The notes: generated by a model not told the origin, from the letters alone. Counted from the stretch's first letter, positions 48,609 through 61,195 are shown. The stretch is DNA of 64,000 bases from Anagrus nilaparvatae (GCA_022575985.1 JAKSXM010000288.1:6537501-6601500), one strand, 5' to 3'. Program-made: numbers and translations.

Positions 48609-50477
48609 TGGGGGTCAATATTTGTGAACTGTATATGACTTTGCATGGGTGGGTCTCGAAATGTACTCCAAAGTATGTTTGGTCGAAAGCATATATAAAA
48701 AAAATAATTTTCCCCTATTTTCAGCTTTTTAGATCCAATCCTCTATTTTTTACAGCGATTTTTGTTTTTTTCAATTTTTTGAAATTTTTAATTTTTGAGA
48801 AATTGATGTTCATTAATTTTTCTCGCAAACGCGCACTTTACAATAAAATTTTTTTTCCTTATAGTATCCTATAGGAAATTTCCCGTAGAATTCGATTCTG
48901 GGGTCCAAATTTTTTTTTGAACTGCGCATGCGCGAGAAAATCAACTTTCTTGCTTTGCCTTTTCTAGCTTATATGCCTCAGCTGCAGACAGCTCAATTTT
49001 CATCCTGTTGGTCTCAAATTGTAGGTTTTTTCATATACTTTCAGCATATGAAATCATTTTTTTGGGTAAATTTAATTTAAAAGCACTAAAATTGAAAAAT
49101 AGCCATTTTTAAAAAACCATTTTCACAAATTTTGAATTTTCCGCCAAGTCACGTGACCAAATGAAAATTTGACTGAAAATTCGGATTCAGAGGAAAATTT
49201 TACATAAGCATACCAATTTTTGTCTTATTTCATTAAAAAGTTTCTAAGATATCCCATTTTAAAGATAAAGATTAAAATTTACTTTTTTTAAAAAACCCTA
49301 AAAATGGGACTCTGACTTTAATTATCATATCTGTTAAACAAATAATTATAAAAAGACGAGTAAAATTTTTTTTGAAACAATGGGCTTGTAAAAAATTTTT
49401 GGGGCCTATAGAATTCGTTTCTTTTAAAAATTAGAATTTTGGCAGCAATTTCAAAATTGGTCATTTTTGGGTAAGAATAGGGATTTGGTTTATTGACTAT
49501 CGCCATGAGAGAATTAACAACAAATAAATGTGGTGTACGTTAAATAAAGGTTGATACGTATACCGAAAAAATGAGACCAATTGGAAGTATTTTGGTTAGC
49601 TGGCGAGGTTGCAGCTTTGTATTAAAGATTATGAAAAAAATCCTATTTTATAACATTGTCGTATTTTGTAGATATTCTATCTTATTCTCAATTTTCCGAA
49701 TTTTCTAGTTACCTAATGAAAATTTTGACAAAATTTTCGGATTCCTCGAGAAATTTTACAAAAGACCCTCTTTTTGGAAAAGTTTTGGAACTTTCCGTAA
49801 CGCTATAGAAATAAAAGAAATTGCAAAATACTAAATAACTACAAAATACCACAATGTTATCAAACAGAATTTTTTTGTAATCTTTAATACAAAGCTGCAA
49901 ACTTGCCAGTTAACCAAAATAATTCCAATTGGTCTCATTTTTTTGGTATAAGTGTCACCATTCAGTTACCGCACACTGCAATTATTTGTCGCTAAATCTC
50001 TCATGCCGATAGTCAATAAACCAAATGCCTATTCTTACCCCAAAATGACCAATTTTGAAATTGCTGACAAAATTCTAATTTTTAAAAGAAACAAGTTCTA
50101 TAGGCCTCAAAAATTTTTTACAAGCCCTTAGTTTCCAAAAAATTTTTACTCGTCTTTTTATAATTATTTGTTTAACAGATATGATAATTAAAGTCAGAGT
50201 CCCATTTTTAGGGTTTTTTAAAAAAAGTCAATTTTAATCTTTATCTTTAAAATGGGATATCTTAGAAACTATTTAATTAAATAAGACGAAAATTGGTATG
50301 CTTATGTAAAATTTTTCGCTAAATCCGAATTTTCAGTCAGATTTTAATTTGGTCACGTGACTTGGCGGAAAATTCAAAATTTGTGAAAAATGATTTTTAA
50401 AAAATCGCTATTTTTCAATTTTAGTGCTTTTAAAATAAATTTACCCAAAAAAATGATTTCATATGCTGAAAGTATAT
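48609..50477. mobile_element. Truncated copy of the 2.3-kb fold-back element
   Basis: Matches 30081-31945, starting TGGGGGTCAATATTTGTG and stopping inside the right arm after GCTGAAAGTATAT. The right terminus is missing and a knottin unit follows, so this end is a rearrangement junction. Confidence 0.8.
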
Positions 50478-50892
50478 TTGTTGAAAGAAATTTTATTTGT
50501 TCTTAAAAGTGAGGCTAAATCAAATTTTTATACATGTAATATAGGGCCTGGATCATTTATTCAGTCTCAATAATTGATATCGTCATTATTGCATTAAATA
50601 ACCGTAAAAAATTAAATTTCAAACCTCATGTACTTATAATTTTTTATCTAAGGCGGAAATATAATTTGTAATATTAATTTCAAATTTTTTTCAATTTCTT
50701 AACCTGAAATCATATTATGCTCGGGGTCCTTTTATCTAGCGTCTCCATGATGTAGAGTAAAATAAACTGTACAATTCAATTAGTAGTTTAGAATTTTATT
50801 TATTTGTACACCAAAAATAATGAAAATACATTATACAATTGTGTAAAATTAATATACGTAAAAATTTACAAGGAAGCTAATGTAGTTAATTT

Positions 50893-51124
50893 TTAAATAA
50901 CTGCTCGTGTAGTACACGCGCCAATAGGAATACCCTTACAATGTCCGCCACAGCAATCTTCTGGACGATAGCACTAAAAAGAATTAATTTAATAATTATG
51001 ATAATAGTTTACTAATATCTAAACAGAAAAATAATTTACTTACTCTTTCACCGTTGGCTTTACAAGTAGCTTTTACCATTAAGGTTAAGGTAGTAAAAAT
51101 TAAAAATAATAATAAGTATTTCAT
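50893..51124 (-). CDS. Secreted knottin-type cysteine-rich peptide, copy 4
   Basis: Exons 51124-51044 and 50973-50893. Coding sequence and intron appear identical to the other three. Flanks match copy 1 most closely (ATGTAATATAGGGCC, GTAAGTTGTGTCCCACATTT), although copies 2 and 3 lie between them. Confidence 0.85.
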
Positions 51125-51215
51125 TTTCAAGATGATTACAATTGAAGTACTGGATACAAGAAATTTTTATTCAGTTAAACGGAGTTTAAATTTAAAAAAT
51201 TGAAATTCGATCTAG

Positions 51216-51225
51216 TATTTATATA
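51216..51225 (-). promoter_or_regulatory. TATA box of knottin copy 4
   Basis: TATATAAATA on the minus strand, conserved spacing. Confidence 0.6.
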
Positions 51226-51345
51226 GAATAATGTCTTTATCAAATTTGATGTATTATTTAACTTTTTGATAAAAAAATTATTACTGTAAGTTGTGTCCCA
51301 CATTTATTTGTCGACAAAGCATTATTATCATTATATAATTTATAT

Positions 51346-53130
51346 ACACCGGGAGCAGTGTACCTTCCTACAGACTTTTATACCTACTGGAATTTTAGGG
51401 TTGATTCTTATATATTTTTGAATTGGTTCAAAGGTTTGGTTTATTTTAGGGTTGATTCTTATATATATTGAGCTGAAATGGCGTTTTTTAACATAGAACA
51501 TGTTTATAGGAAGAGGGTACCCTGGAAGACTGAAAATCAAGAGGGGATCAAATTTTTCCGATTTAAGGAGAGGAGGTTCAAATGGGACTAAAAATAATTT
51601 CGATTTAGGGAATAATACGCGTTTTGGAATAATACGCGTTTAGGGAACCAGAATAGTTTGGGTTTAGAATCTTAACATTTAGTAAAAGTGATAATTAGAA
51701 ATTATGAAAGTAATATCAAATTGTATTGTAATTTCTAGAGTTCCGCGATATCGATACGATACGATATTTTAAGTAATATCGTATCGATATCGAAAATATC
51801 GAAATATCGAGTTCTAAAATTTTTAAATTATAAATTATTTATTTTTTTGTCAAAATTTTTGTGTTTATCTTAAATTTATAAATTATAATTAATATAATTA
51901 ATAATTTTTTATACAAAATTAATTCTTTTAAAAAAAGAAGAAAGAGAACGTGTTTTTAACATTATTTAAAGATTTTATCTAAATATTAATAAATAATGGC
52001 TGAAATTGATAGTGAAAATAATAAAGTAACACTCAAAAAATATTTTACATATTCAAAAGATAAAAAAGGAAACAAAATTGGAATTTGCAATTTATGAAAA
52101 ACTAAAAATATTGAAAAGATAATTAAAATTTAATAAATCCAGGTATTAAATAATGCACAATCAGAAACATTAACAACTGAATTATCAAAAATGCAAAATA
52201 ATTTTTTAACTGCTATAGAAACGGACAGTCGTACTAAGAAATCGCTATCCATTTCATTAATAAAAACCGATATCGATATTATCGAAATATCGAGCCCTTT
52301 GATATCGATATCGTATCGAAAATAATATCGAAGTATCGAAGTATCGTGGAACTCTAGGCGCCATTCACTGTTCATAACTGTCATTTCCATCCAGGTCAAT
52401 TCTCAGAACCTTAAAATCTAAATTTTTTGAAATCTTGTATTTCATAGTAAATTTATGCTTTTTACAAATAATAACTTCTGATATTTAATAAAATTTGAAA
52501 TTAATTATTAGGAATTACGAAATATCTGTTTTTCAATCACTTTAATTTTTGTTATTCTACAACAAAATACTTATAACTGGTTTGTGGTTTCGCACAACCA
52601 GCGATCATGGAACCTGTTAATTTATAACAGTTTTAACGTATACTGCCTAATTATTGTAAGTCCTGGAACCAAAATTAAAATAAATCCCGAAATATAAATT
52701 ATTTAAGCCTGACTCCTACTTCAAATTATTCTGTCCCTGATTCAAAAATATTTTAATCCCCCCCCCTAAAAAACGTCATTTTTTTACCCCCCCCCCCCTC
52801 CTAAAAACGTAACTTCTTCACCCATCTCTGCTGAGCTGGATTTTTTTAAATACCCCATACAATGAACATGTTCCATGTTAAAATTCTTACATTTGATTAT
52901 CGGGATTCAAAAAATTGCCCTGGATGGACAACGGCAATTATAACCAGTGAATGGCGCCCCTTAAAAGTTATACGCTAGCAAAGTTTTGGACATGGTGGGC
53001 GCTCGTCAAATACACTTATTGCAAAAAAAACCTCCAGATTCGGATTCAGCACATAAAAATACATAAGAATGAACCCTAACATTCCAGTAGGTATAAAAGT
53101 CTGTACAGGAAGCCACTCTACTCCCGGTGT
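51346..53130. mobile_element. Terminal-inverted-repeat element 'ACACCGGGAGC', copy 4
   Basis: Same ends as the other copies, with the segment shared with copy 1 (51490-51700) and a deletion of about 130 bp near 52430. BED-finger remnant at 51996. Confidence 0.7.
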
Positions 53131-53632
53131 AATAAGGCGTATTAATATTTGTCGATTTATATTTTATAATTTATGATGAAACTATGACTCAGATAAAGTA
53201 TGTTAGGCCTGCTGAAAAACGTGAACCGAAAAAAGCAATTATATCTTTATTGATAATAAAATAATTTTTTTTTAATATTCACGAAATAATTTTACGAATG
53301 TACATATTTTAGAGGGATTTAGGGCCACTGGAGCAAATGTTCAAAGAGCAGGTCATAGCCTTGAGCTGAGAAGCCTTTTTAGGGTCTTTTTACACCTCCC
53401 CCACTAAAAAGGTTTTTTTTATCTGGAATTTATTATAAACCACCAGATAAGTGTTAAAAAATTTTTTTGAGTGGGAAAAATACGTTTATTTTAAAAAAAA
53501 TTTTTTTTTGACTTTTTTTTATTTTTTAAATAATAATAATGATAATATAAAGTTATTTGTTATACACAAAAATATATTATAAACATTTTTTTTTAATTTT
53601 TTTTAATTTTTCAATTTTTAAAGAATATTAAT

Positions 53633-53735
53633 AAAATTAATTTGATAAGTTTATTATGAATAATAAACTTATCAAATTAATTTTATTTAATTAATTGGAA
53701 CGTAAAACAGTATTTATACTGTTTACTCATTATTA
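53633..53735. mobile_element. 103-bp hairpin insertion
   Basis: Absent from units 1-3. Flanked by the 15-bp direct repeat TTAAAGAATATTAAT (53618-53632 and 53736-53750). The first ~56 bp form a near-perfect hairpin (AAAATTAATTTGATAAGTTT paired with its complement), followed by a second small hairpin ACAGTATTTATACTGT. Confidence 0.8.
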
Positions 53736-54770
53736 TTAAAGAATATTAATGTTTTTTTCAATTTTTTTTATTTTTACTATATTTGGATCTTTTAAAAACG
53801 AAAAAGACTCCTATATTTACTTCATTTCAAATTAAAATTGATTATTTGTTAAAAACAGTTAAATTTGAGTCTATTTAATGGATAAAACGTTTTTATAGCC
53901 TATTATTTTTATATTTTATTTTATGCAATTTTTGTATTCTATTATTTTAAAAAATTTTAAATTATTAAATTACCTTAATATTTGTATGTATTTACAATTA
54001 TCCTCAGAGGATGCTAACAGCAGGGGCTTTGGGGACAAAAGCCCCTACAAAACAAAAAAGCAACCATAACCTACTTTTTAAAAGCTGTCTGATTTTTATT
54101 CCCCATTGCTACTAGAAACGTTTAAATATTATGAAAAGTTTAATAAATTTATCCCGACTAAATATTGCTCCCAAGTCTTTTTAAAATGCTTCAACTTGTA
54201 TTTATAACGGTAATATTACTACCGTTTAGTAATTTACTATGAATTAGTAATATTACTACAAAAATAGTAAATTTACTTTTTTTTAAAAAAAATTATTTTT
54301 TTTCAAGCCAGATACAACTAAATATAGCTTTAGGAGTTGAGAAATACTTATTTTTATTGAAAAATACAATTTTGGCAGCAATTTAAAAATTGGTCATTTG
54401 GGTCCGAAAACGGGCATTTGGTTTATTGACTATAGCGATTAGACAATAGATGATGGATCATTGCGGGAATTAAAAAAAGGTACTTATATGGAAAAAATGA
54501 GACCAACTGGAAGTATGTTGGTTAATTTGACTAGGTTACAGCGTTATATGGAGGATATCTAAAAAACCCTATTTTATAACATTGAGCCCTGCATTCCTAA
54601 GCCCAAAAAGCGCATTGGAATAAACGGAGGGTATGTTTGGTGTTTTGTCAACATATTAAAGTCATCCATAACTAAAGATTGTAATTTGGCGACCCAAATG
54701 TTCCGGTCTTCCCTTTTTAGTTATTATTTCATTATTATTGCTGAATATAGACGCAGGTAGAGTATGCTTA

Positions 54771-57240
54771 TCCTATCCTAAAAAGTACATGTCTTCGATA
54801 CAGTAACTATGTACATTGTTATAGCTAAAAATCTCTCCTGATTGGTTAATAAAAATGCATTGCTCAAATGTTTTTATTTTAAATTTGAAAATTTATTAAT
54901 AATATAATTTTATAAAGTTAGGTTATAGCATGAATATTATGATAAAAACAAAATTTTAAATATAAAACCTCAACATTTTTAGTCATATATGTTTTAGTAT
55001 AAATACCAAAAATAATTTTTAAATGTTTTAATAATAAAATTTTTTTTATACAAAAAATGTGCGGTTAATTAAAAAAAGCTAAAAAATCAGATCCTTCTAA
55101 ATTTATTATACCAAATAAAATAGTTTGTATAAAATATAAAAATTAAGGGCACGTTGAAAAACCGTTTTTAAATAAAATTAATAAGTCACCAAGTTATTGG
55201 TACTATAGGTTATGATACTCGAAAGATAAATAATTATTTATCTTTCAACAGATGAATTGGTTTAAAATGTATTGCAGGAACAAAAAGAAAAAATAAGTAA
55301 TGTTTTAACCTTAACTTCTATGGTTTTAACAAATTTCCTAAAATTAGAACTCTCGTGGAAAAAGAAAGGGATATTATTTTTGTATTTTTTGTCTATAAAA
55401 ATGATAAGACTAAAATTTTCAAAATTTCAGGTATCGGATACGAAAAATTGAGTTATAATGAAATTTTTGGAATCTAAAGCTTTAATAAAAAAATTAGGAA
55501 TAAAAAAAGGGTAGCTTCCGTACTTTTTAAGGCTAAAATTTTGTTTTAATCCGTAATAAGATCCCCAAAAATACACACAATACGGACTTTTTTAAAAATC
55601 GGGTTTTTAACATCTGAGCGTCTCAAAATGCACTTACATACAAACATATCATTTATAAAAATTTGTTTAATCCTTCCAGGAGCCAGTAAATTATTTCGCG
55701 GTTTAGAATATTTTTTACTTGTGCATGTATGAGTAATTTTTATTCAAAAATTTTCGGGGTCAATCTATAATTTGATGAGATAGATTATACCTACAAAAAT
55801 GTAGATAAATTGTGGAAAGAAAAAAGACCTAAATGGATTTCCGGTTGTAAAATTATATCTTTTATAGGTAAAAATTATTTTTGTTGGATAGAAATTCTGA
55901 AATAGCAAAAAATGTCTATTTATTAAACGTGTAAAAAAATATAGGTCTATTTAACTTTCCATTACGGTGTGAAACAAACATAGAATAATTGAACCCTGTG
56001 TTTTATACCGTAAATAATGGTTAGGCAATGGAAAAAAATAGGTGATTGTTTAAGAGACTCATGAAAGCTAAATGAATAAAAATAGGTTTTTGAACTAAGA
56101 CTAAAATTTGGTGGTACAAAAACACCTGTAGGGTAAAAGCAGAAAGGCAGTTTTATGAATGATAAAACAAGTAAACGTAGCTTTTTAAAGATGCATATAA
56201 CTAGCTAAAATTAATAATCAGTACCAAAGAGTAAAAATGACTATTTGTTTGTGATAATATTAAAATTCTTAGAATAAAAATTAATTATCTTTAATAGACT
56301 TCTCTGATCACAGTGAAGTAGCTCTTTTACTGATCAAGTAAATTTTATTTACTGGAGAAAGCTATTTTTTCTGAATTTACTAATTTCGTTCAACTACTCT
56401 TATACACTTTTATCACATCAATTTATTAACATAGAACATGTTCATTGGATAAAGTATTTGAAAAAGTCCGGCTCGGCAGAACGGGTCGAAATATTGATGT
56501 TTTTATGGAGAGGGGTGAAATGGACTTAGAATATTTTCGATTTAGGGACTTAGAATAATTTGAAGTGGGAGCCAGGGCCTGATCAGGCTCTGATAAGAAT
56601 AAGACCTTAGAATACTTTAGGTTTATGGACTGAGGCTAATTTATATTTCGGGATTTATTGAAATTTTTGTTTTAGGATTTATAATAATTAGGGAGTATAC
56701 GTTAAAAGTGTTAAGAGAACGTGTTCCATGATCGTTGGTTGTATGAGAACACAAAACAGTTGCAAGTTTTTAAATATAAATAACAAAAAAATAAATTAAA
56801 AACAACTATATGACGGATTCCACGCCAATTGGGCCCAAGTTGAAATGAAGGGTCTCAGAAATGGGTCCAAACTATTTTTTCCCAAAAGTACAACTAATGA
56901 TAAGTTTCCATACCAATTTTTAGTTCAAATGGTTTAAACGATTAAATTTGTTTATTTTGCGCAAAAGTTCATTTAAAAGAATACAATTTCAAACAATTAT
57001 AACTTATTTTTTGGACAAAAATTAATTAGTTTTATACTTTTTACTAGGTAAATGAAATTATTGAACATAATACATAGTTAAATTTCACCGCAAAAAATTA
57101 GGGTCATTTATTAAATTAGAATTTATCATTTACAATATTTTATCTGTTTTCAAATAATAATTTAAAATATTTTTAATAAATAATTGTTTCATAATGAATA
57201 AAAGGCAGTAATTCTCTGCCCGAAGCGCAGTTGTTTCTAG
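54771..57240 (+). mobile_element. Non-autonomous Helitron, 2,470 bp
   Basis: Begins TCCTATCCTAAAAAGTACAT, followed by CATTGTTATAGCTAAA and CTGATTGGTT, as in the large Helitron. Ends CTGCCCGAAGCGCAG hairpin + TTGTTTCTAG, inserted between A and T. Units 2 and 3 keep the empty site GTATGCTTA|TAATATTAAA (about 37648 and 45308). No Rep or helicase; no convincing cargo gene. It includes a G-rich dispersed repeat (56430-56760). Confidence 0.92.
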
Positions 57241-58050
57241 TAATATTAAAAACGGAAAACAAAGGTCAATATTGTGTATTACGAACGTAAATGAACTCCT
57301 AAAGCTATATTTAATCGTATCTAGCTGGAAAATAAATAAATTTTTTTTACTACAAATTGTAGTAATATTACTAAATCATAGTAAAATTACTAAACGGTAG
57401 TAATATTGTGTTCATTATTTTTTAATGTGTACGAATACGCACAAACTTGCATTTAATTGTTATGAATTAAGTTTGAAACATACACAAAAATAAATTTCCT
57501 TGATTCAATTAGGAATTCTATATTTTTTAGTATTTGGCAACTTATTTCTTTTGATAATTAAAAATTCAAGCAACTTTTTAACGAGTTATGATTGTAAGGC
57601 TGGTTCCACAGACCTCCGTAAACGCAAAATCACATCCGCAACGCAACGCGCATTTGCAGAACACGATTTTGGTTTGTGTGCATTTCATTGTGGCTGCGAT
57701 TTTGCGTTTACGGAGGTCTGTAAAACCAGCCTAAATAGAAAATATGAGTAAATATACACATTAGACGCTTTTTTTTTTTTAATTTACAGTTTAAAATAAA
57801 ATTAGTCCAAAAAATATCAAAATATATGTTTATTATGTAATATTATTGCAATAACATTGCAAAAAAAATTATTTTAATTTTATAAATTATGAAAAAACAT
57901 TAATATTTTAAGTTATAATACTTGCTAAATCTTAGTTTTCTCTGAATAACTAATGATTGAACGTGGTAACTTATATAAAATAAATTGGAAATATAATCTT
58001 TGACAATTTATTTATCATATTTAATTAATAATCATTTTAATTAGTTTCAT
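57241..58050. repeat. Unit 4 distal part
   Basis: Continues unit 4 after the Helitron, matching 37652-38466 of unit 2. Confidence 0.75.
57598..57731. mobile_element. PIF/Harbinger-like MITE in unit 4, 134 bp
   Basis: Same element as at 38012 with a 14-bp internal deletion between two CAACGC motifs. TAA flanks kept. Confidence 0.78.
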
Positions 58051-58157
58051 CTCCCTGTGTTATCATTATCATATTTTTGTAAGCTCCAAATATGAATTTC
58101 CATAAGATCAATATTAAAATGCCTATTTTTAATTTGCAATAAAAAGAAAATTAATTT

Positions 58158-60845
58158 AGTAATATTTCGAAAAAATTTGCAATTTTTCGACAAAAATCGG
58201 AAATTTACTAATATTTGTAAATTTGCGAAAAAATAGTGAATAAACGATTTATTTTTTCATAAATTTTCGACAAAATCGTAAATTTACAATTATGTCGTAA
58301 TTTTACGATTGTTGTAGAAAAATTGCAAATTTTAATCGAAAATTTGCAACAAACAGTTGTGAAATTACAAGCCATATAGCAAACCATTTAGAGTCATAAA
58401 ATAATGTTTTTTATTTTACACCATGAGAAAGGATGAATACTTTTTTTTTTCGCTACAATACTGTTAGCAAATAGGTATTTAATTATTAATATTTTCAGAA
58501 TAAAAAATTTTTTTAATTACGTAAAAAAGGGTAATCTGGACGAACAAATTATCATAAGCAAAAACAGAATGAGTCAATTATAATTTAAATGGAACATTTT
58601 TACTTAAAAAAAAATTTAATTTTGATAATAATTTTCAGTATATATACTTACCAGATTAATAATAATATAAATTGGAAGCACCTTTAATAATTTACTTAGT
58701 AAATTAATTTTTTTTTTAATAATCGCTTTTTTTTTTTTTAATTACATATTTTTAATTTTTTGACAAACTATAAACATCTGTATGTTTGTTCCTATAAAAA
58801 TGTAAAATAAAATGTATAATGTTACATTATATTTGGGTAAAAAATAAACACAACTATCTTTTTTTTCAAATTTGTTAAATATAATATAGTATTTATTCTG
58901 GCGCGAAGGTCCACCGCATTAGGAAAACTCAAAATGGCAGCGTCCTTATTGAGTTGGAGGCCATCGAGGACCGACAAAAACTTGAAGAAGCGGTGAAGTC
59001 GGTCACGGGCCCTGAGTCGAATGTTCGTGACTTGATCCCGACACTAAAACTCGAAATTCGAGATTTGGATGGGGTCACAAAAGAACAGGAGATTCAGGCA
59101 GCTGTTGCCAAGGCCATAGGTGTCGAAAATGGAGACCTATTCCAGGTGTCCATTTTCAAAACCAAAGGCACAACAAGCCAGATGGCCGTGATGGACCTTC
59201 TTGAGGCTGACGCTCTACGCCTGGCCAAAAAGGGCAAAATCCAGATCGGCTGGGCATCGAGTAGAGTGCGCCTCCGTGCAGACGTGAAGCGCTGCTACAA
59301 ATGTCTGGGCTATGGACATAGCTAATATGTCTGCAAAGGCCCAGACAGAAGTAAGGTGTGTTTAAAGTGTGGCGAAGATGGCCTTAAGAGGACGCAGTGA
59401 GTGCAGCAAGGATAAGCCCGAGTGCTTTGAAGCTGCGTCCGGGAGAATAGGCGACTGGAGGGTGATGGATGATCAATACAATGGTAGTGATCATCATTAC
59501 ATCGCCTTCCGGGTATTGGAAGGAACCTCACATCGACCTCCGTACAGGAGGCGCCCTCTGGGTTGGAACGTCCCAAAAATGGACGAAGACAGATTGGAAG
59601 AGTATCTTCGAATCGAGTCAGCGTCCATCCCCGCTTGGCATGGAGGGGCCACAAGTCCCCATGAGGCTGAAATCTTAGTTAAGAAAGTAACGTCTCTATT
59701 ATGCGGGGATTGTGATGCCTTGATGCCTCGCCGCAGGCCTTGGAAAGGGAGAAAGCCAGTGTACTGGTGGACTCCCGAAATAGCTGAGCTCCGGAAGGAA
59801 TGCCACAGGACACGACGAAAGGCGCAAAAAGCACGGGACAGACCTGAGGCCGCCGCGCTTTCTCAGGAACATAAGGACGCCAAACACTGGCTGGCCAAGG
59901 CCATCCGTCAAAGCAAGGCTCGATGTCTGCGTTCATTACGCGAAGATGTAAACAAGGACCCCTGGGGCCTAGGTTACAAAGTCGTAATGGGCAAGTTAAA
60001 CCGGGGGTCCGACATCATGATGGACGCGGCGTCGACTGAACGTATCGTCGGTGCTCTCTCCCCTGAAAGGCCCATCCGGGAAAACCCGGTTGAGGTGATA
60101 CCCAGGGAGGAAGTGCTGCTGTTCAGCGAAGGTGATATAGTCAAGGCCATAAAGGCCATGAAAAATGGCAAGGCGCCGGGGCCGGACGGGATACCAGCGG
60201 AAGTGCTCAAAAGAGCGGTCAAAGTAATCCCTGGTATCCTGTTAAGCATGTTCAATGCGTGTTTGGTGGCTGGAGTGTTCCCAAAGCAGTGGAAGGTGGC
60301 ACGTCTCGTGCTCTTGAACAAGGGCAAGGGGGAGCCCCGGACTCTCCATCATCTTACAGACCTTTGTGTATGTTAAATACCATTGGTAAGGTGATGGAGA
60401 GCATTCTCCGGGCAAGGCTCAGAAATAAAATATTAATAAGTTTATACCTTTTTGCTAACAGAAATTTAGCGAAAAAGAAAAGTATTCATCTTTTCTCATG
60501 GTGTAAAATAAAAAAACATTATTTTATGACTCTAAATAAATGGTTTGCTATGCGTTTTCAGGAACTTGTTTTATTTCACATTTCACAACTGTTTGTCGCA
60601 AATATTCGATTAAAATTTGCAATTTTTTTACAAAAATCGTAAAATTATGACATAGTTGTAAATTTACGATTTAGTCGAAAATTTACGAAAAAATAAATCG
60701 TTAATTTACTATTTTTTTCAAATTTACAAATATTAGTAAATTTCCGATTTTTGTCGAAAAATTGCAAATTTTTTCGAAAATTTACTAAATTTTTGGAAAT
60801 TTACCAATTTTGTCGTAAAATCACCGGAGTTGTTTTTTACAGTGT
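58158..60845. mobile_element. Fold-back element enclosing a LINE fragment
   Basis: Arms 58158-58500 and about 60425-60800 are imperfect reverse complements. They share AAATTTGCAATTTTT/TCGTAAATTTACGA-type repeats, ACAACTGTTTGTCGCAAAT, and GAGTCATAAAATAATGTTTT with its complement. The right arm runs on to about 60845 (TTACAGTG end); the left outer end is not clear and may be truncated. Between the arms lie ~400 bp of AT-rich sequence and the LINE fragment. Confidence 0.7.
58899..60420 (+). pseudogene. Truncated R1/jockey-type LINE (ORF1 end, ORF2 pieces)
   Basis: ORF1 part, 58899-59325: Gag-like, with a first zinc knuckle RCYKCLGYGHS cut by TAA; a second, CLKCGEDG, follows, then a frameshift. 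At about 59430 the sequence jumps to the end of an endonuclease domain (GSDHHYIAF), so about 200 residues are missing. It continues as ORF2 to about 60330 with the reverse transcriptase start (NGKAPGPDGIPAEVLK). A further frameshift precedes SYRPLCMLNTIGKVMES. It stops inside the RT at about 60420, where the right arm of the fold-back begins. Clearly richer in GC than its surroundings. Not functional. Confidence 0.85.
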
Positions 60846-60994
60846 GATATCTTTCTTTTGCAAAATTACACTAAAGAAATCGAAGCTTGGTCAGCTCTAA
60901 ATAATTTTGTTATAAATATAAAGATAAAACTAATGTAATTTTTTTGGCAAAATTTTATACACTTTTACATTTCTAATAATAAGTTTTACTTTAG

Positions 60995-61195
60995 GGGAGC
61001 AAATATTAAACTCTCTAAATCGTTTAACAACCTTGGTATAATCTTTGATTCAGATATAAAATGGAACACCCATATTAACCTCGATGTTAAACCTGAAAAC
61101 TATTCCTTGTATAGGTTAAAATATTTCAAAAATCTAGTCTCTAAAAACCTAAACAAGCGATTGCTTACAAATGCGAGGTTACAAGGGATACAAAA
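60995..61195 (+). pseudogene. LINE reverse-transcriptase C-terminal fragment
   Basis: One frame reads FNNLGIIFDSDIKWNTHIN followed by YSLYRLKYFKNLVS and a KRLLTN-type end. This is the pattern of the RT thumb region in CR1/jockey-type LINEs (NLGVxxDSxLxWxxHI). It differs from the LINE at 58.9 kb and covers only about 65 codons. Confidence 0.6.

Noticed and set aside
26608..51124. Integrated virus segment as the source of the cysteine-rich genes
   Set aside because: No viral gene, segment junction motif or packaging signal was recognised; plain tandem duplication explains the cluster.
58954..59325. 123-codon frame as a free-standing zinc-finger gene
   Set aside because: The zinc-knuckle and upstream reading (VHRIRKTQNGSVLIEL) mark it as a LINE ORF1 fragment, with a stop inside the first knuckle.
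59369..60376. 335-codon open frame as an intact gene
   Set aside because: It is the mid-part of a LINE ORF2 joined to remnants of ORF1 knuckles, with the endonuclease deleted and the reverse transcriptase cut off.
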